Part shown: positions 7,164-8,546 of the stretch, piece by piece
Numbering within the stretch: the stretch's first letter is position 1
How the letters are laid out: each line of letters begins with the position of its first letter
Origin: Competibacteraceae bacterium UBA2788
GTDB taxonomy: Bacteria > Pseudomonadota > Gammaproteobacteria > Competibacterales > Competibacteraceae
DNA length: 8,546 nucleotides
NCBI GenBank assembly: GCA_002352185.1
Contig: DEHY01000153.1
Location: 22,493 to 31,038, forward strand
Direction of reading: 5' to 3'
Translations under genes and position numbers: made by a program
The notes under the pieces: generated by a model
The model's database searches: none
Seen by the model: the letters and a program-made list of their open reading frames with translations, nothing else
What the model was told of the DNA's origin: nothing

Positions 7164-7170
7164 CGCACCG

Positions 7171-8546
7171 GTGAGAAACAGCCTGTTCACCAAGATTTTC
7201 CTGATTTTCCTGATTACCCTTGTGCTTGCCATCGGGCTGACGCGGATCGGGTTCCTGGTGGACGAGCGCGCCGGTCGCCGCGACAGCGTGGTCGCAGAAA
7301 TCGCCGGCGCCACCGCCCGTGATCAAACTTTAGTAGGGCCGGTGCTGGTCATTCCCTACACCCGCATTGTCAAGACGCTCAAATCCAGCGACAAGGATGC
7401 GGACAAGATGGTTGAGGTGGAAAAACGCTTTTCGGATCGGCTCTATCTGTTGCCCGCCGAACTGGATGTTCAAGCGGGCCTGAACACGGAACAGGTGCGC
7501 CGCAGCCTCTATCACGCCGTGGTGTTCGGCGCCAGCATCGCGGTCAAGGGACGCTTTGCCGCCGAAGGTGATCTGCTCAAACCGGGCGCGAATGAGCAGA
7601 TCATCTTCGGCGAGCCGCGCCTGATGGTCGGAATCACTGACCCACGGGGCATCCTGCGGGCGCCGGTGTTGACGTGGGCGGGCCAGCGCCTTGACTTTCT
7701 GCCGGGCGCCGGCGAGGACAAAATGCCGAACGGCATTCAGGCCCGGATCGGCGGACTTCATCTTGAAGGGCCGTGGTCTGCCGAGTTCGCGTTCTCGCTC
7801 GACCTGCGCGGCACCCAGGCGTTCAGCCTCGCTCCGGTGGGCGACACCACCCGGATCACGGTGCGCGGCGCTTGGCCGCATCCCAGCTTCTACGGGCAAT
7901 TCCTGCCGGAAACCCGCGAAGTGACCGCGACCGGCTTCTCCGCCACCTGGTCTACCACCCGGCTGGCCACCAACATGCTGCATCAACTGAGCGTTGCATT
8001 ACGCGGCGACCGCAGTCTCGATACTTTGCTTGGGGTGCGCTTCGTTGATCCAGCCGACGGTTATGCCCAAACCGACCGTGCGATTAAATATGGGCTGCTG
8101 TTCATCGGCCTGACCTTCGCGGCCTTTTTCCTGTTCGAGGTCCTCAAGCGGCTGGCGATCCATCCGCTCCAGTATGGCTTGACCGGCGCGGCGCTGGTGT
8201 TGTTCTACTTGCTGCTGCTGTCGCTGTCCGAACATCTCGATTTCGGGATCGCTTACGCTATTGCCACCGCCGGCTGCGTGGCGCTGCTGGGCTACTATCT
8301 GGTTTATGTCCTGGGCAGCGTCGCACGGGGCGTGAGCTTCGGGGCGCTGCTCACTGCCGTGTTCGGGATTCTCTATGTGCTGATCAGTCTGGAAGATCAT
8401 GCCCTGCTGGCGGGTTCGGTGACGTTGTTCGGCTGTTTGGCGCTGGTGATGGTGCTGACCCGCAAGGTGGACTGGTATCAGTTGGGCGACGCGGTCAGCG
8501 CACGGCGCGGTAAAGTCCAAGCGGTGGTTGAATCTTCCAGCGACGC
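7171..8546 (+). CDS. creD: CreD-family inner-membrane protein (3' end cut by window)
   Basis: The frame is open from GTG 7171 to the window edge, giving 458 complete codons and no stop. Residues 9-27 are an N-terminal membrane anchor, followed by a conserved DERAGRRDSV segment (31-40) and QTLVGPVLVIPY (52-63), typical of CreD. A large, presumably periplasmic domain (about 65-300) leads to a C-terminal cluster of membrane helices starting at about residue 308. It contains the CreD hallmarks HPLQYGLTG (331-339), SLSEH (351-355), LEDHALL and, close to the end, RKVDWYQ. E. coli CreD has 450 residues, so only a short tail is missing. In E. coli creD belongs to the CreBC two-component regulon and affects envelope integrity; its molecular activity is not known. 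No creB or creC is in the window, and no clear pair of TTCAC-type CreB tags is seen upstream, so regulation may differ here. The gene is divergent from the DUF3108 gene. Confidence 0.93.
   Translation, partial: MRNSLFTKIFLIFLITLVLAIGLTRIGFLVDERAGRRDSVVAEIAGATARDQTLVGPVLVIPYTRIVKTLKSSDKDADKMVEVEKRFSDRLYLLPAELDVQAGLNTEQVRRSLYHAVVFGASIAVKGRFAAEGDLLKPGANEQIIFGEPRLMVGITDPRGILRAPVLTWAGQRLDFLPGAGEDKMPNGIQARIGGLHLEGPWSAEFAFSLDLRGTQAFSLAPVGDTTRITVRGAWPHPSFYGQFLPETREVTATGFSATWSTTRLATNMLHQLSVALRGDRSLDTLLGVRFVDPADGYAQTDRAIKYGLLFIGLTFAAFFLFEVLKRLAIHPLQYGLTGAALVLFYLLLLSLSEHLDFGIAYAIATAGCVALLGYYLVYVLGSVARGVSFGALLTAVFGILYVLISLEDHALLAGSVTLFGCLALVMVLTRKVDWYQLGDAVSARRGKVQAVVESSSD

Larger units (their letters stand above)
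6865..7170. other. Divergent intergenic region between the DUF3108 gene and creD
   Basis: This 306-base gap has no convincing gene. It must carry the promoters for the leftward operon and rightward creD. It contains a 12-base direct repeat (6932-6943 and 7045-7056), a C-rich repeat-like motif (6971-6996), a short inverted repeat GCCGG/CCGGC (6994-6998 with 7011-7015), a -10-like TACAAT facing creD and a -10-like TATTAT (complement of 6929-6934) facing the DUF3108 gene. No good -35 box pairs with either at 16-18 bases. An open minus-strand frame continues across 6865-7029, but I regard it as noncoding. Confidence 0.7.

Noticed and set aside
7185..7200. CreB-like tag (TTCAC followed six bases later by TTTCC)
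   Set aside because: It lies inside the creD coding start and the second half does not match the TTCAC repeat.
7330..7986. 218-codon minus-strand frame opposite creD
   Set aside because: The plus strand encodes clear CreD motifs here; the antisense product has no recognisable domain.
7999..8520. 173-codon minus-strand frame opposite the end of creD
   Set aside because: The Gln-rich translation is the complement of Leu-rich membrane helices of CreD, a common artefact.

Overview
The window is GC-rich bacterial DNA, densely coded, with no RNA gene, CRISPR array or complete mobile element that I can see. Codon use, the CreD, DUF3108 and KtrAB families, and a C-rich intergenic repeat suggest a gammaproteobacterium, possibly an environmental one such as a Competibacter relative. 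That placement is inference; no marker gene is present to settle it.

Layout. Positions 1-3516 (+) encode one 1171-residue protein: an N-terminal PIG-L/LmbE-type deacetylase followed by three family-2 glycosyltransferase domains, with a coiled-coil linker between the first and second. It ends 71 bases from a convergent block on the minus strand. Read in its own direction, that block runs: a DUF3108-type exported protein (6864-6145), the K+ channel-like transporter subunit KtrB (6093-4735), its RCK regulatory subunit KtrA (4711-4049) and a HIT-family nucleotide hydrolase (4010-3588). Gaps of 51, 23 and 38 bases make a single operon plausible. A 306-base divergent intergenic region (6865-7170) follows. 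It holds a 12-base direct repeat and a C-rich repeat-like motif. From 7171 (+), a creD-like inner-membrane protein starts at GTG and runs off the right edge, probably only a few codons short of its end.

How the genes fit together. KtrB and KtrA form one K+ uptake system: KtrB is the membrane pore and KtrA the nucleotide-gated cytoplasmic ring. The other operon members are general housekeeping or envelope genes with no obvious mechanistic link to K+. The large glycosyltransferase looks like part of a surface-polysaccharide locus continuing to the left. CreD and the DUF3108 protein are both envelope proteins and share a divergent promoter region.

I did not find a clearly new system. The points most worth checking are the deacetylase plus triple-glycosyltransferase architecture, the altered nucleotide-binding loop of KtrA (GLEDFG where GLGRFG is usual), and the repeat-bearing divergent intergenic region.
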